Positions 44,733 to 57,106 of a DNA stretch of 64,000 bases are shown piece after piece. Position numbers and translations under genes: made by a program. The notes under the pieces are model-generated. The model searched no databases. It worked only from the letters and a program-made list of their open reading frames with translations, and was not told the DNA's origin. The stretch spans positions 225,743 to 289,742 of the forward strand of contig JNVV01000020.1 of assembly GCA_000733355.1 (NCBI GenBank), given 5' to 3'. How positions within the stretch are numbered: position 1 is the stretch's first letter; each line of letters starts with the position of its first letter. The stretch comes from Falciphora oryzae. Its lineage: Eukaryota > Ascomycota > Sordariomycetes > Magnaporthales > Magnaporthaceae.

Positions 44733-45807
44733 GAGGACGGGCGTCTGCTTCTTTCAAAACGAGACTTTGCCGACCGATGTTCATGCTTGCGTTGCTCTCA
44801 AAACGAGGACAGATTTTTCTGAAAACCCGCGTCTTGAGAGCACCATGTCCCGTCACCATCATTGGCATGGGTTGACAGGAGAATGTGCAATATACGAGTC
44901 GCCTACGAGAAAGGCAAGCAGCACCGCTAGGTCAAATGCAAGGCTGATAATGGCCACCAGTGAAGGCCGGGCTACACCAGGTATTCAGGGTCACAAAGAT
45001 GGGGTCTTGGCTCTTGCCAGCCATCAGGCAAACACTGAATCTGGTATTGGTGTGTTGAGTAAAATACCTCGATGGCATATACCCCGGCATGAATATGCGG
45101 GCCGCATCCGCGAGCCGCCGAGCCGCCACGCTCCGCGCCGCAATAAATACAAGTATATATAGTAATAAGACGATAGAACGCCAATGCCACGTGTGCACAT
45201 GTATCCAATGGCCCGCCGTAAGGAATTTTTCTGAATGGACAAAGAAAGGAACAAATCCAAGGCAACAAGAAAACCCTGATCGATGCTCCCTGAACCGTTC
45301 TTTTTCCGCTGGTAGTATGTTTTTTTTCTTCCTCGTAGAGTTCTCTTCAAACAGAAGTAACGGGACGGTGCTGTGCCTTGGACGTATCCTATCCATCAGT
45401 AATCGTGGTCAGTCGTGCCGGCCGGAGGGACTGGCGTCCGCCGCCGAAGCCACCGCCCTATATCCGTGTCCAAGGCAAGACATGATATAGCGATTCCACA
45501 CAACACCGATTAGGTAGCCGGCCGCCCGTGGCTAGGTAGAGTGTAATGGTGCTGGTGTGGATGGGTGAGAGTCGAGGTCACGATAATCAAGAGCTAGAGG
45601 GAGGATCCTTTGCGAGCAACCCAAGATCCGGCGCCTGAGTTATCGTTCGGAAATCCTGCCATGGCCCAACCCATCCGCTCTCCCCTTGGGCGCCCTTTCT
45701 CCTTCGTTTAGCTACTCTTGTCATCCCCCTCATGGCCTCCTCCCTTGAGATGTTCGCATTGCAAACGTGTCAAGAGGCTGGAACCACAAAGCGTCCAAAC
45801 AGTCTCA
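44733..45807. other. Convergent intergenic region
   Basis: 3' flanks of RRP40 and the C2H2 gene. No gene or RNA was recognised in this 1.1 kb. Confidence 0.6.
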
Positions 45808-48442
45808 TCATGAGACAGGAGCCTCGATAGGTTCGTCATGCGGCTGGCCAGGGTGCTTTTTGACCATATGTCGTTTCCAGTTGTCCTTGCGCGGGAATGA
45901 TAATCCGCCTGTCCTGGACCACTGGCAGCCCTCAACGGTGCAGTGGAACTTGCGCTCCTTCTTATGCCTGTCGTTGATGTGACGTCTGAGGTGGGTCGTG
46001 GTGCCGAAGCTGCCATCGCAGCCTTCGTATGTGCACACATATTTCCTTGTGTGATACCGATCATGATGACTTCACGTGGAAAACGAATTCCTCGTGTCAG
46101 CCGAAAAGGGTTCATAATATGATATAGGGCGAGAGGGCACTTACTTCAGCTTGTGTTGCTGGGTAAAGACCTTGTCACACTTGGGACACGGGTATGTCTT
46201 CTGCGGCGACGCGTCTGGGAGTTGTTAAATTCAAAGCACTTCAGTGTCTACTCTCAACGTATTCAAACGTAAAAAATGCCGAGGTAAAAAGGAAAGGGGA
46301 ATGAACAGGGAGTGACTCACCTGAAGCCTGAGCCGGGCTAAGGCCATTGTTAGACGGAGTGGTAGGAGCGTAGCTGGAACCCGGCTCGGTGAGCAGCGTG
46401 TTCGGCGTGTTCATATTTGAGGGCCCCGAGGAATACGAGGCGGGTTGGTGGGGGGTAGAGTTGTCCGAGAGGTCGAAAGGCGTGAAGGTTTGCTGGGCAT
46501 AGTTAGGATCTGGGTCGGCTTTGATGAATATGGGCGTCTGGGACTGGTACCCCGGGTGCAGATTGCCCAGTTGCGAGTTGCCTTGTTGAAAGCCAAACTG
46601 CATTTGCCCCTGGTCATAATATAGCGGCTGCTGTGCTTGCCCCTGGGTTGGTGGGAGGTGTTGGGCTTGTTGCTGCTGGAATTGCTGCAGCTGCTGGGCT
46701 TGTAGCAGTTGTTGCTGGAGTAGTTGTTGTTGCGCAAGTTGCTGCTGCAATTGCTGTTGTTGCCGCAGCTGTTCCTGCTTCTTCTGCTTCTGTTGCTCGT
46801 CCTGATATGCTTCTAACGTCCACTCCTCCTTAGAGTTGGCGTCTAGGTGGCAGAAGTTTTCGAACAAAGCGGCGTCCGTCTGATCGGCAGCATCGCCGCC
46901 CTGCGCAGTCACTGTGGATACCAAGCCCTCGGCGGATTCAAGGGTGGCCGGCGGGAGCTGCTGTTGCTGCTGTTGCCGTAGTTGTGGCGGCTGCTCCTGC
47001 TGGCCTGGGAAGCTCTCATAAGGCTGTGGTGGTGGTGGTGTCGTCTGCTCCGGTTTGACGAGCTCGTTCTGCACCATCCAGTACCGCTCCGAGTCGTTGG
47101 TGGGCGCCATTATATCGATCGGGTTCACGGTTCCGGGCCCGGCCCTCGTAGGGCTCATGCCCACCCGCGCTTGCTCCGACCTGGGGAAGGTCAACCCCGC
47201 AGACGGCGACCTCGAGTGTCCGCCGGAAGAAGGAGACGCCCCCGAGATCTGGCCCGGCGCAATAACTGGTGCTGATGCAAGCGCGGTGGTCCCATCCTCG
47301 TCCTCCGACATCATCTCGTCCTTAACCAAAGGCGACATTGTCTGGGATGCTGGACTCATGGGCGAGATATCCTGATGTGGCGGTACCAGTTGCTGCTGTT
47401 GCGGCAGCATCTGAAATTGTTGAAACTGTTGCCCCATATCCTGCTGCCCTATATCCGGGGGATGATATTCCACCGAGACGTGCGGTTGACCTCCGGCGTG
47501 GAGCACGCCCGGAATGTACATGTTGTTCATAGGTGGGGGTGTCGACCACGCCGAGGTTGCCGGTGACATGGGAGCGCCCGAGTAGTACGAAGCGGCGGCA
47601 CCCGTGGCCGGGGGCATGTTGTCGATGGGGGAGATGTAAGAAGGCATGTGTTGGGGCGGCATGAATGCGGCATCCTGAGGCGGCTGGGGGGAGTAGAGTT
47701 GGCCCGGTATCGATCTCGTGCTCGTCCTACGGAACATGGACGTCGCCGACTGGAAAACCTTGGTGATGGAGGACTTGGAGGACGACTGCCGGCGGTGGTG
47801 GGCCTTGCCCTGGAGCGGCGTGTCGGGAGGCGTGGTGCCCGGCACGGCCGTGGCGCCCGTGCCCATCGTGTCCATGGTGGCGACGGTCCCCATGGTGGAC
47901 TGGTGCATGAGCCCCGGCTGCTGCACGAAGGCGCCCTGGTGGAACTGGCCGTTGGGTCCGGCGGCGGGTGCCACAAACTGGTTCTGGTAGCCGTAACCGC
48001 CAGGGCCTCGGGCCCCGGGCGGGCCGAACTTGCTCCCCGGGGAGCCATACTCCTTGCTGAGCGGCGGCTGGTGTTGTCTGCTGCCGTCGCGCGGGGCCGC
48101 GGGGCCGAAATCGTCGACCGATAGTCGCTTGCTGCCGGTGGTCGTGGGGCCGGGGGACGATGACGAGGCGCCGCCGGATGCCTGAGTGGCCTGGGCAGCC
48201 TCAATCTCAGCCTCGGGGTTGAAGGGTTCCTCGCCGCGAGCCCTCCTCCTGGCGCGCGCGATAAAGGGCCAGACGCATAGGGCGATGATGCTGGCGCCGA
48301 TAACGCTGCCGATGACCGCACCGGCGATTGCGCCGGAGGAGAGGGCGGCGGGCTCGGAGCGCTTGAGGAGGGCCGAGGGTGCCAGGTCGGCGGCTGCGCG
48401 CCGGGCGGAGGCGACGCCAGCCAGGAGTGACGGTCTGTTCAT
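45808..48442 (-). CDS. C2H2 zinc-finger protein with an N-terminal transmembrane helix
   Basis: Three exons, 48442-46321, 46214-46145 and 46069-45808, join in frame to 817 aa. Residues 37-62 form one hydrophobic helix (SSGAIAGAVIGSVIGASIIA and on to CVWPF), rich in GxxxG-like spacing and followed at once by the basic stop-transfer IARARRRARGEE. A very long Gln/Pro-rich region follows, with poly-Gln near 565-620. At the C-terminus, built across two splice sites, are three zinc fingers: CPKC...HDRYH (717-737), CTYEGC...HINDRH (743-766) and CTVEGC...HMVKKH (774-803). The helix has no cleavable signal in front of it; the first 30 residues would be luminal or outside. The arrangement suggests a regulator held at a membrane and released to the nucleus, but this is inference. 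Without release it could not reach DNA. Confidence 0.85.
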
Positions 48443-51372
48443 GGTGGTTCTGTGTCTTGGACTGTCGAGTGGGCGGATCGGATGATTGAAGAGACGGGAC
48501 TCAATCTGGCGAGGTTATCAATGCAAAGGCCCAAACGACGTGCAGATTGCCGTCGGTCGGGGCTTGCAGGGCGCGGTGCGATGCGGGAAAGTGAACGTTA
48601 GGCGCAGGAGCGCGGGCCGAGTCTGGTGCCCCGACTTGCGTGGGCCAGCATGGGAGGCGTCGCGGCGGATTGGTCTGGACGGGGACGATTGATGGATGGA
48701 GTTTTCGAGAGGGAGGTGGTGAGGGCGGCCAGGCTGCCTTGCCTGGGTGGTTTGCTGGCGAGCGAGAATGCTGTGCTCTGCTGTAATTCGGTCGAACTGG
48801 GAGGGATCACTGATGTGGGGACACGAGTGGGAGCGGCGCGGGAGCACTGGGCGGGCGGCTGCCAGCCATTTTTTTGGGGGAGCAGCACGCACGGGCAGAT
48901 TGAGGGTCCCACCTGCTGGCGGTGCCGTTTTCCGGCCGGCCACTGGAGTTGACTTCTCTTCAGCCCTAGGACATCAATAGAAAGCGACAATGAGACCAAC
49001 AAGTGCAGCACGCACACTTGACCGGTGGCCCCCCCTCTCAAAATCCACTATCCAGCATGAGCCTCCATCCTGAGCTGCAGCGGCCAGCAGAGAGCAAGGC
49101 AAGGCACCGCGATCGATCATGCGCATGTCTTGGATCGAGTGGGACCCGCCTGCCCGCGGCGGAACAGCAGGGAAAGATACCTACGGGTACCTAGATAGAG
49201 GCAGGGTCGCAGCAGCACGTCTAACCGAAAACGCGTTTCGCACCTCAGGCATGAAGCATGCAACCTCAACCGCCCAGCCACATCTCGCACCGGACGGCGG
49301 CCAACCGCCAACCGCCAACGGACTAGCGGGCCCCGCCGCCAATGGATCCCAGAGCCTGCGCTTGTTGGTTGCCTCCAAGAAAGACCGACCCCTCATCCTG
49401 GCCAATCAAGCCTGCGTGTCCGTCCGTTCGACAGTCGCTGTCGGGATGAACGTTGGACTTTACTCGTTGCCCGTGTCGTGGCTAGAGGAGTCTGGTTGCT
49501 GTCGTATGCATTTGGCAGCGTGCAGTCGGCCCCTTTTCCATTGCCTGCCAACAACCGCCAACAACCCGCCGTTCCATTGAGGACCTGCGCCAGCGTTGCA
49601 TGCGACACACACAAGCCTCGCCTTCTGACCACCATCTCTCTTGTTCTCCCGCAAGACACACATGCTTAGAAATGGGGGTGTGACCCACGTTTCATTCCCT
49701 GCACCGCCTCGCGCCCTCGGCTGCTGTGCGCATCTGGCAGTGGCGCCGGCTCTCTCTCCTGCTAGCCACACGACTCGGCAAACGCGACTCGGTCCGCGTG
49801 CGCTCAATTCCGACAAAGATGATAAGAAGTCAAGTCGCTCATAATAGTAGACTCGACCCAGGACGGCGGCGCGCCCTGTAACCTCCGGGGACATTCGCAC
49901 AGATCCTGTCAGAATTCCTCCAATACAGGCCCAGCTCCACGCGGACCTCCCAGTGGAGCACATCTCCTGCGATTTTGCGGCACAGCCTCGGGCGGCTGAG
50001 AAATGCGCTTGGCGACGTAGTATTGTGCCTCAGCCTCACCAAGCTGGACGCAAACCGCACGAGATATGTAGCTGCACGACAGCCCAGCCTAACCCGGCCC
50101 AATCAGTGATCTATTTACGGCATGTGCGTCGAGACGCCAACAAAGCCGACAGGCAGGGAAAAAAAAGAGTCGCGTCGTCTTGATAGGATTTTCGGCACGA
50201 CCCGGGCAGGCGACCCCAGTCCGCCTGACTTGCTGAGGATGATAGTCTGCTTGCACCCTTGGTGTCGCTGCTGCAGTGATCCTTTGCACCATCCCGCACC
50301 ACCCCGCGTCGACACGTATCCCACACGGGTTTCCATGGACCAAGTCATCTTGCCGCACCCCAGGGCCTTCCCGGGGCAACATCAAGATATCCTCAACGTC
50401 CTCTCCATCGCCGGCACAAATCCTCCGACTGAGATACAGGAGAGCGATTAGGTTGCGCAGAACCCCCCGCATTTTTTACCCAATCCGGCCAAGACCTGGC
50501 GAGCCATGTTCTGGACCGAGCTGCTTGTCAGGGCAGCATGCGAGATAGACCTACTTACTGACTTTAAACATGCGGATGGTATAGAAGCTTTCGCGACTGG
50601 GTAGGCTAACCAGACGACGCCGGTAGGTGGTGGCAAGCACAATTCACATCCGAGAAACTGCCCACAAACCAGAAAGTGGCTGCAAGTTCGTATGTATTTT
50701 CCGCAAGTCACAAAGACGTTGCTTGGCCGGCCGACTCCCTCGTCGACCGACCGTGGGTAAAAAAAGATACATGTATCCCCGTCTCCGCAATGTGTACAGA
50801 ATTTCAACGACCAGAGAAAACTTGGCCGCGAACAAGAATAACGAGACCACGGGAATACAAAGAAAAAAAAAAAAAAAAAAGACGAGTTGGGCTGAGGAGT
50901 AACAAGAAAAAGACAACAAGGCAAGGAAGAAAAAAAAAAAAGAAAAAAAGAAATGTTCATCAGGAAGGACAAAGCCGTGCGGCATGTTTACAAAGCCCTC
51001 TGATTTTCTCTTCTATCGCCCGTATTTCCCAACCGTCAGCGGCATGCAACGTGAGGACACCAAAAGGGGGGAAAATATGATCAAGACGTCCGAGAACCTC
51101 ATCTCCAAAACAAGTTTAAAAAAAAAGCAACCATGTTTGCGCTTTCCCCAAAAACCAAACTAAGCAATAAACGCATGGGTGTATCAACGCTGCGCAATGA
51201 ATGAATGCCGCCACCCTGCAAATACGCAGGGGTGATGAATAATAATCAAGGAAAAAAGAGAAGCAGGTATGATGATGATGATGATGACAATGGAAGCTTG
51301 ATAAAAGTGCCGTGAATGTTATAAATGCTCAGATATCTATATCTGTCAGTGATGATAGTGTCGTTCGGTCAT
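48443..51372. other. Intergenic region between the C2H2 and MED12 genes
   Basis: 2.9 kb without a recognised gene. It contains the long leader region of the C2H2 gene, CCTAGGTA-related sequence near 49178-49195, A runs at 50861-50880 and 50929-50950, a GAT microsatellite near 51271, and the MED12 3' flank. Confidence 0.55.
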
Positions 51373-54300
51373 TTATTGTAGCTTGAAAGTCCGGAACAGC
51401 GACAGGCTCAGGCTGCTGTCATTCTCGCCAATGTTCGGCGTCGGCTCGTTCAGGAGCTCCCACCTCCTAGGTGCGAACGGTCTCCCCTTGAACTGAGCCG
51501 ACGGCTGCTGTGGTGGTGGCGGTTGCTGCTGGGGCTGGGGCTGGGCCTGCGGCGGCGGCGGCTGCTGCTGCTGCTGGCCATCCGGACCAGCCGAAAGCGG
51601 TGTCGGTGTTGTCGGCGTCGTTGTCGTCGGTGTCATCGCCTGCTGCTGCTGCTGGCCACCGCCCGCCCCGGCGGCGACGGCAGCCGGGACCAGGAAGTGC
51701 CTGTCGGCCGGGTCCACCGTCCAGCTGGTGAGGTATCGCAGGCGCGCGTCTGACGTGTGCTCCTGCAGCGCCCGCGCCACGCTGGCACGGACGTCCTCGG
51801 GAAGGTTGTCTACCAGCACCAGCGCCAGATCGAGCACGCGTCGCGACAGCGGCGCCGGCCCTTCCGTTGCGGGCGTCGGGTGGTGGTCTGCGGCCGCAGT
51901 GGAGGACGACGGAGGCACCTTCGGGTGGGCGTCATCATAGCTGGGTCCTTCCCCATTGCCCAGCTCGATCGCGATTCCGGAGAGTGCCATTATGGCCCTA
52001 GCACGCACATCGACACTGGCCTTGGACGGATCGAGCGTCGCCGTGTGCAGCGTCATAAATGTCAGGAGGTGGGGGAGCCAGTGCTTCCGGATGGCGTTGC
52101 AGGTGGCCACCGCTGCCGCAGCCCCGTCGTCATCCTCGCTCGGATCAGCCTCTGGCTCGGCCCCACGGCTCCGAGGAGTCGTCGCCAGTATCTCCCACAG
52201 GTCCGTCAACTTGTCGATCATGAATGAGGCGAGCGGCGGCGACTTGCCCATAGACCCGCCCCGGATGATGATGTCGACCACCGAAACCAAGCTCTCAGCC
52301 ATCTGGACGCTGTCGGCCATATCGACATCAGACTGGAGTGACAGCCTGCCGGGCGACGGAAGGAGGTCTAGGAAGCGGGCCTGCGCCCTGTGCCTCAGGT
52401 GCTGTGTGATCTCCGGGTTCAGACAGCTCAGCATCCCGGTCCACGTAATGTTGCGCGCATCTATCGCCTTATCCATCGCGCGCGCGAAAAGCTCTAGTTG
52501 CGACTGCAGCCGCTGGGCTGGGTCCCCCGCGCCTGCTGCGCCGGCCGCCGCTCCCTCTGATGCCAAGCCCGCCATGAGTTTGAGCTGGCAAAATGGCAGC
52601 GTGAGCTCATTGCAGAGCTCCAGCACTTGATCGAACGACAACCTCCGGTCCTCCTCGATTTCAGGCACCAGGATCATCTCCATGTCCCTCTCTACTATCC
52701 GAGACACGCCTGCATCGGTGTGCTTAGCAGCCAGAACGCGCGCCACGGTGTTGAAATCAGTCAGGACTAGCTCCATCAGCGCGGATCGCAGGGCGACGCG
52801 GAGCTTGTCGCTGGCGAGGGGTAAGCTGGTCTTGTCGCCGGTTGAAGAGGTGGAGTATTCGGTGGCGGCCGTGCGGATGAGCGTCAACAGTTCGTTGGGG
52901 TTTGTCACGACCACGGACCTCTGCATGGTGTGGAATCGATAGCGTTCGTCTGTCGACATCTGTAAGTGGGATCTTTCCGCGAGGGGTCGAAGCACCAGCT
53001 GCAGAATCTCCTGATTAACCGTAGATCCGGCTGGAGGGGTGATAGGGGGCGCGGGTTGGGCAGGAGTCTTAGTGGCAGCCGAGACTGAGAGCATTTCGCC
53101 ATACAAGGTCGACAGGACTAGAGACAAGCTCAGACACCCAAGGCTGACCATAGACGGGTAGACGAGCAGGGGGTTCAGCCTGTTAGGTCGTCTGCTCTGC
53201 GCCCGGATCCACCTTGCCATCAGGTAGTCAAACTGTTTGGGGTCTAGCACGCGGAGACGGACGAGAAGACCAATTGGGTATCGGAGTCGCTCCTCGTCCT
53301 TGTCGCCGCACTGCTGTAGGAGTCCGACCAGGTGTTCGAACAGCCTTTCCAACGTGGGCTTGTCGATACTCGTCCCGCTGGCCAGGAGCTTTTCTATCGC
53401 CCCTTCCTCCTGCAACTCTGCCTCGGGGTTGTTGTCCGAGACGGGGGAGCAGGCATCGATCTCTGAGGTCCTGTCGTATCTGTTGAGGTCCCGAGACAGT
53501 CTTGCCGCGAGGTCCTCCCTACCTGGCATCCTGCCGGCCAGGGCAGCCAAGGATGCTAATAACCTCCGCACTCCAGACCCGTGCTCTTCGGCAACGATGG
53601 GGCTGAGCCTGGCTAGGAGCGTCTCGAAGAGGGGCTTTAGAACACCAGTCGCGTTGAAAACCGGGTAGTGAAGCATCAAGGTGTCGCTGCAGGACGCCAG
53701 AATGTCTGCAGACGGCGCGGCCGAGACTGCCCTGAGGAGGTCCCCGAGCATTGTGAAATCCTGACACGCCTCCAATATCCGGCGGCAGCTGCAGAAAAAC
53801 GCATCCGAAGGGAGGCCCACGGGGCCCTTGAGGTGTTGTTGCTGCTGCTGTTGTTGCTGTTGCTTCAAGGCTTCCAAAAAAGTGGTCCGAAGCCAGAATG
53901 CAACCTGCAGCTTGACGCTGCATACAGTCTTAGCCAGGCGCCTGGTGTAGTTGTGCAACGACATGGGCGGCCCGGCAGAGCGGCGCGCGTAGTGCCCCGG
54001 CCCCGGCTGCATCCCGAGGATGTGCTTCATGGCCTCGATAGCGTTGTCTAGCTCGAGGTTCTGGTCCTTGACCGGATACGAGGCGCGCCGCAGCATGCTC
54101 GCACGGAGGCTCCTCAGGGACTCGTTCATGGCGCTGTCGGGAAGCTCGACGAGGAGGCGTGTTATGCATGGCCCGTCCATCTCGACTTCGCTCGGCTTGG
54201 ATAAGCCGCCTCGGGCTATGAGCCACTGCACGTAGCGATGAGTCGAGAACAGATCGGCCCGGACCAGCTCCGTGACCAGCCGGAAGACTAGCTCCTTGCG

Positions 54301-56355
54301 CTCTGCTTCGGAAATCAAAGTCGTGCTGAGGAACTGCAGTATTGTGTCGGTAATGTCCAGGCCCAGCCCAGCCCAAGACTTGAGCAGACCGACCGCGACG
54401 TACATCTTGGCCAGGCCGGGGCGTTGCAATGATGTACACCACTCTAGTAATATCCTTGCGACAGCCGTCCTGTCCTTGGTTATAGCTAAACATTGGGTCG
54501 AGAGGTCTTTCGGTATCGGCGAGTGAAGGGTAGCGTCGAGTAGCCTCACGAGCACGGCTCGCACGGCTGGCTGTGAGCGCACGCAGTTGCTGGCCAGCTG
54601 CTCGTTGCGCGAGTCTACGCCCTTGAAGGCGGCCTGCAAGCCGGCGTCGGCAGGGGGTAGGCTCTCCTGAATGAGGCTCCGGTGTTTCAGCCAGGTCCCG
54701 GGGCACACGAAACTTTCGGGGCCGAGTGTTAGGAGCCTGCACACCGACCACTTGAGCTGCCCGGCTATAGGCTGTAAGAGGTCGCTGTCTGTATGACTTT
54801 GTGTGGTTAATAGATGATTGAGTATAGCGCCGACTAGCCGGCGGCCATATTTCCTGAGACGAAGAATATCCCTCCAGTGGATTTGTGTGAGGATCATCCA
54901 CAGGGGAAGCTTGGTAAAGCTGCTGTTTTCGAGACCGGATACGAGCCATTCGGAGTAGTGGTCCTTGTCCAGGAGCTCTGCGAAGGCGAGATGTCGTGCC
55001 AGGCGCATTCTGTGTATCAACATGGCAAGTCAGCGTGACTGTTTTCTGCGAACAACACCTGGGTCGGGAACTTACGCATAATCGACCCTCCACTTCCAAT
55101 CCTCCGACTTGGTCGCCGCAATGGTGCCCTCGACAAATTGCTCGACGCAGACGGTCCAGTCGCGGTTCCATTTTGCCTCGCCTCCCATGGCGAGGGCGGC
55201 CGCGCCGGGCCCGGGGCCTTTCCTCCTGACGGCGCGGATCTCATTGGCGCCGACGCACTTGGCCAGCCAGACGGCGCGCTCGATGGGCACCTTTTTGTTG
55301 AGGCATTGGTCCAGCAGGACGCGGCCCCTTACGCCGTGGGGGATGGTCCGGCTCAGCCGGCGAAGCGTGATGGCCGGGTTGGCCAGGTCCTTGAGCCAGA
55401 CCTCGCGCTTGGTGTCGGTCAGGGTCATGCGCGGTGGCGGTTTGAAGCTCGAGAGCGAGCCGACTAGACCGAGGGCGCGTCGGTGCCTCAGCACCTCGGT
55501 GTAGACGACCGACAGCCCCTGCAGGCGGCTGGTCTGCTTCAGGGTCTGGAAGATGAGCGCCTTGGCAGACGAGGTCTCGGGCGTTGAAGGGGCCTTATCG
55601 AAATAGCCTTCCTTGATCACGGTTGCCGAGAACTGGTCCTCGGGATGGTCGCCCAGCCAAGGGAAGAAGTCAGCGCTGGCGCCGGCGCCGGCAGCAGAAG
55701 CCGCAGCGGATCCTGCCGAAACGGCACGCGCGGGCGCCCCAGCAGCCTTGGCTGGCGTTGTCGACCCCGGCGCATCCGATGGCACCCGGGCGTTGTATCG
55801 CGGAGCGGCGGCAGGCACCTCGAAAGTCCAGGGCTTCGGGCGGGCGTCCTTTTTGACGGGGGCCGCGGGCGCAGAGTTCGATTTTTGTCTATTATCAGGA
55901 ACAGAGAAGCGCGGACGGCGGCGCGGCATGGGATAAGCCGTGTGCGACATATCGTACGGTATATCAAGCATGGACATGCCGGCGGGCAAGCCGCGGGCGG
56001 AGGACGGGTGGGGGCTCAGGCCAGCGGCGGCCATGTCGGGGCCGCCGTCGGCCATGGCCATGATGCGCGAGGGCGTGAAGGGCTTGGAGGAGTCGATGGT
56101 GTTTGGGGATTCGCTGAGTGCGATGTGTGAGATGGGGAGGTCATTGGAGAGCTCGAGCTTGAGGCGCGAGCCGCCCCTCCGCAGAGTGCCATTGCGAGGC
56201 TGGGGGGTGCCGGTGGCGTCGGCGAGGTCGTGCGGCAGGTAGGACTGGCTCAACGTGCGCTGGTTCGGCGGCGGGGCGGGCTGCCGCTGCTGGGGGCCGC
56301 TGAAAGAGCGCTGGGGCTGTCGCGGCGGGACGCCCGAGGGCGGCCGGGAGGTCAT
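51373..56355 (-). CDS. SRB8: MED12/SRB8, Mediator kinase-module subunit
   Basis: Two exons, 56355-55076 and 55009-51373, give 1,638 aa; the 66-nt intron is canonical. The Pro/Gln/Ser-rich N-terminus leads to the conserved Med12 region: DFFPWLGDHPEDQFS, VIKEGYFDKAPSTPE, then MTLTDTKREVWLKDLANP and LSRTIPHGVRGRVLLDQCL. After the splice it continues MRLARHLAFAELLDKDHY and LWMILTQIHWRDILRLRKYG. A long helical body follows. Glutamine repeats occur near the C-terminus, which ends in RRWELLNEPTPNIGENDSSL as in other fungal SRB8 proteins. MED12 activates Cdk8-cyclin C in the Mediator kinase module and so controls RNA polymerase II transcription in the nucleus. A poly-Gln tract in mid-protein (about 53845-53870) is probably length-variable. 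Confidence 0.93.
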
Positions 56356-57081
56356 CGCGGGCGACGGGGCTCAGGGCCATTTCATCAAAGGGCGATGGGC
56401 GACATGGTGACGGATGGAGATGGTGTCGCGGGCGATGATGGGACGATTAGGCGTCGTCGACGGTGCTCGATGCGCGGGTGGTGGGCGAGGATGGCGACGG
56501 CGGCATCGGTCGGGGGCGAGCCGAGAGACGAGGCACGCGATGGGTCGGTACCTCGAGATCCTGGTCGTCGAAGCCACGGGCAACGATGGGAGTTCGCTGC
56601 GGCTGACGAGATGCTGGCGGATTGCGGATAGCCAGGCTCGTGCTTCCTGAGTTGGTTGGTAGGGGCTGGAAGCACGGTCGGCCGGGCCTAGTCTGTTTGG
56701 TTGGGTGGAGTCGCTGTCTGGGGCGGGTGGAGTGCGACTGGATGGAAGAGGGAAAAAATTAGAAGATAAAAATATAAAAATAAAAATGCAGATAAAACAT
56801 CAGGCTAGCCCAGCAAACAAGCTGCAGGCAAATGAGCACAGAAAGAGGGTGCTGAACTCTGGGCAGCCGCGCGCTGGACTAACTAGCGACGAGCCGGGCA
56901 AGCCGAAGCAAGCGGCGTTGCCCTACGGAACAGACGGCGACGCGGGCAGAAGAGGGTGGTGGCGTCTTCTGGGTCGCTGCACGACTGCGCCGTGGGTTCC
57001 TGAGGGAGGCCACAGCGTCGCTCTTGGGTTGAGAGGCGGCCCACAAGGTGCAATCCAGCTCAGCCAGCGGCTCGAGTCCAC

Positions 57082-57106
57082 CACACACACACACACACAC
57101 ACACAC
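57082..57106. repeat. CA dinucleotide microsatellite
   Basis: About 12 CA units in an uninterrupted run, likely length-variable between strains. Confidence 0.95.

Noticed and set aside
53930..55171. 413-codon minus-strand frame inside MED12
   Set aside because: Overlaps the true MED12 frame on the same strand and is Arg/Pro/Ala-rich with no conserved block.
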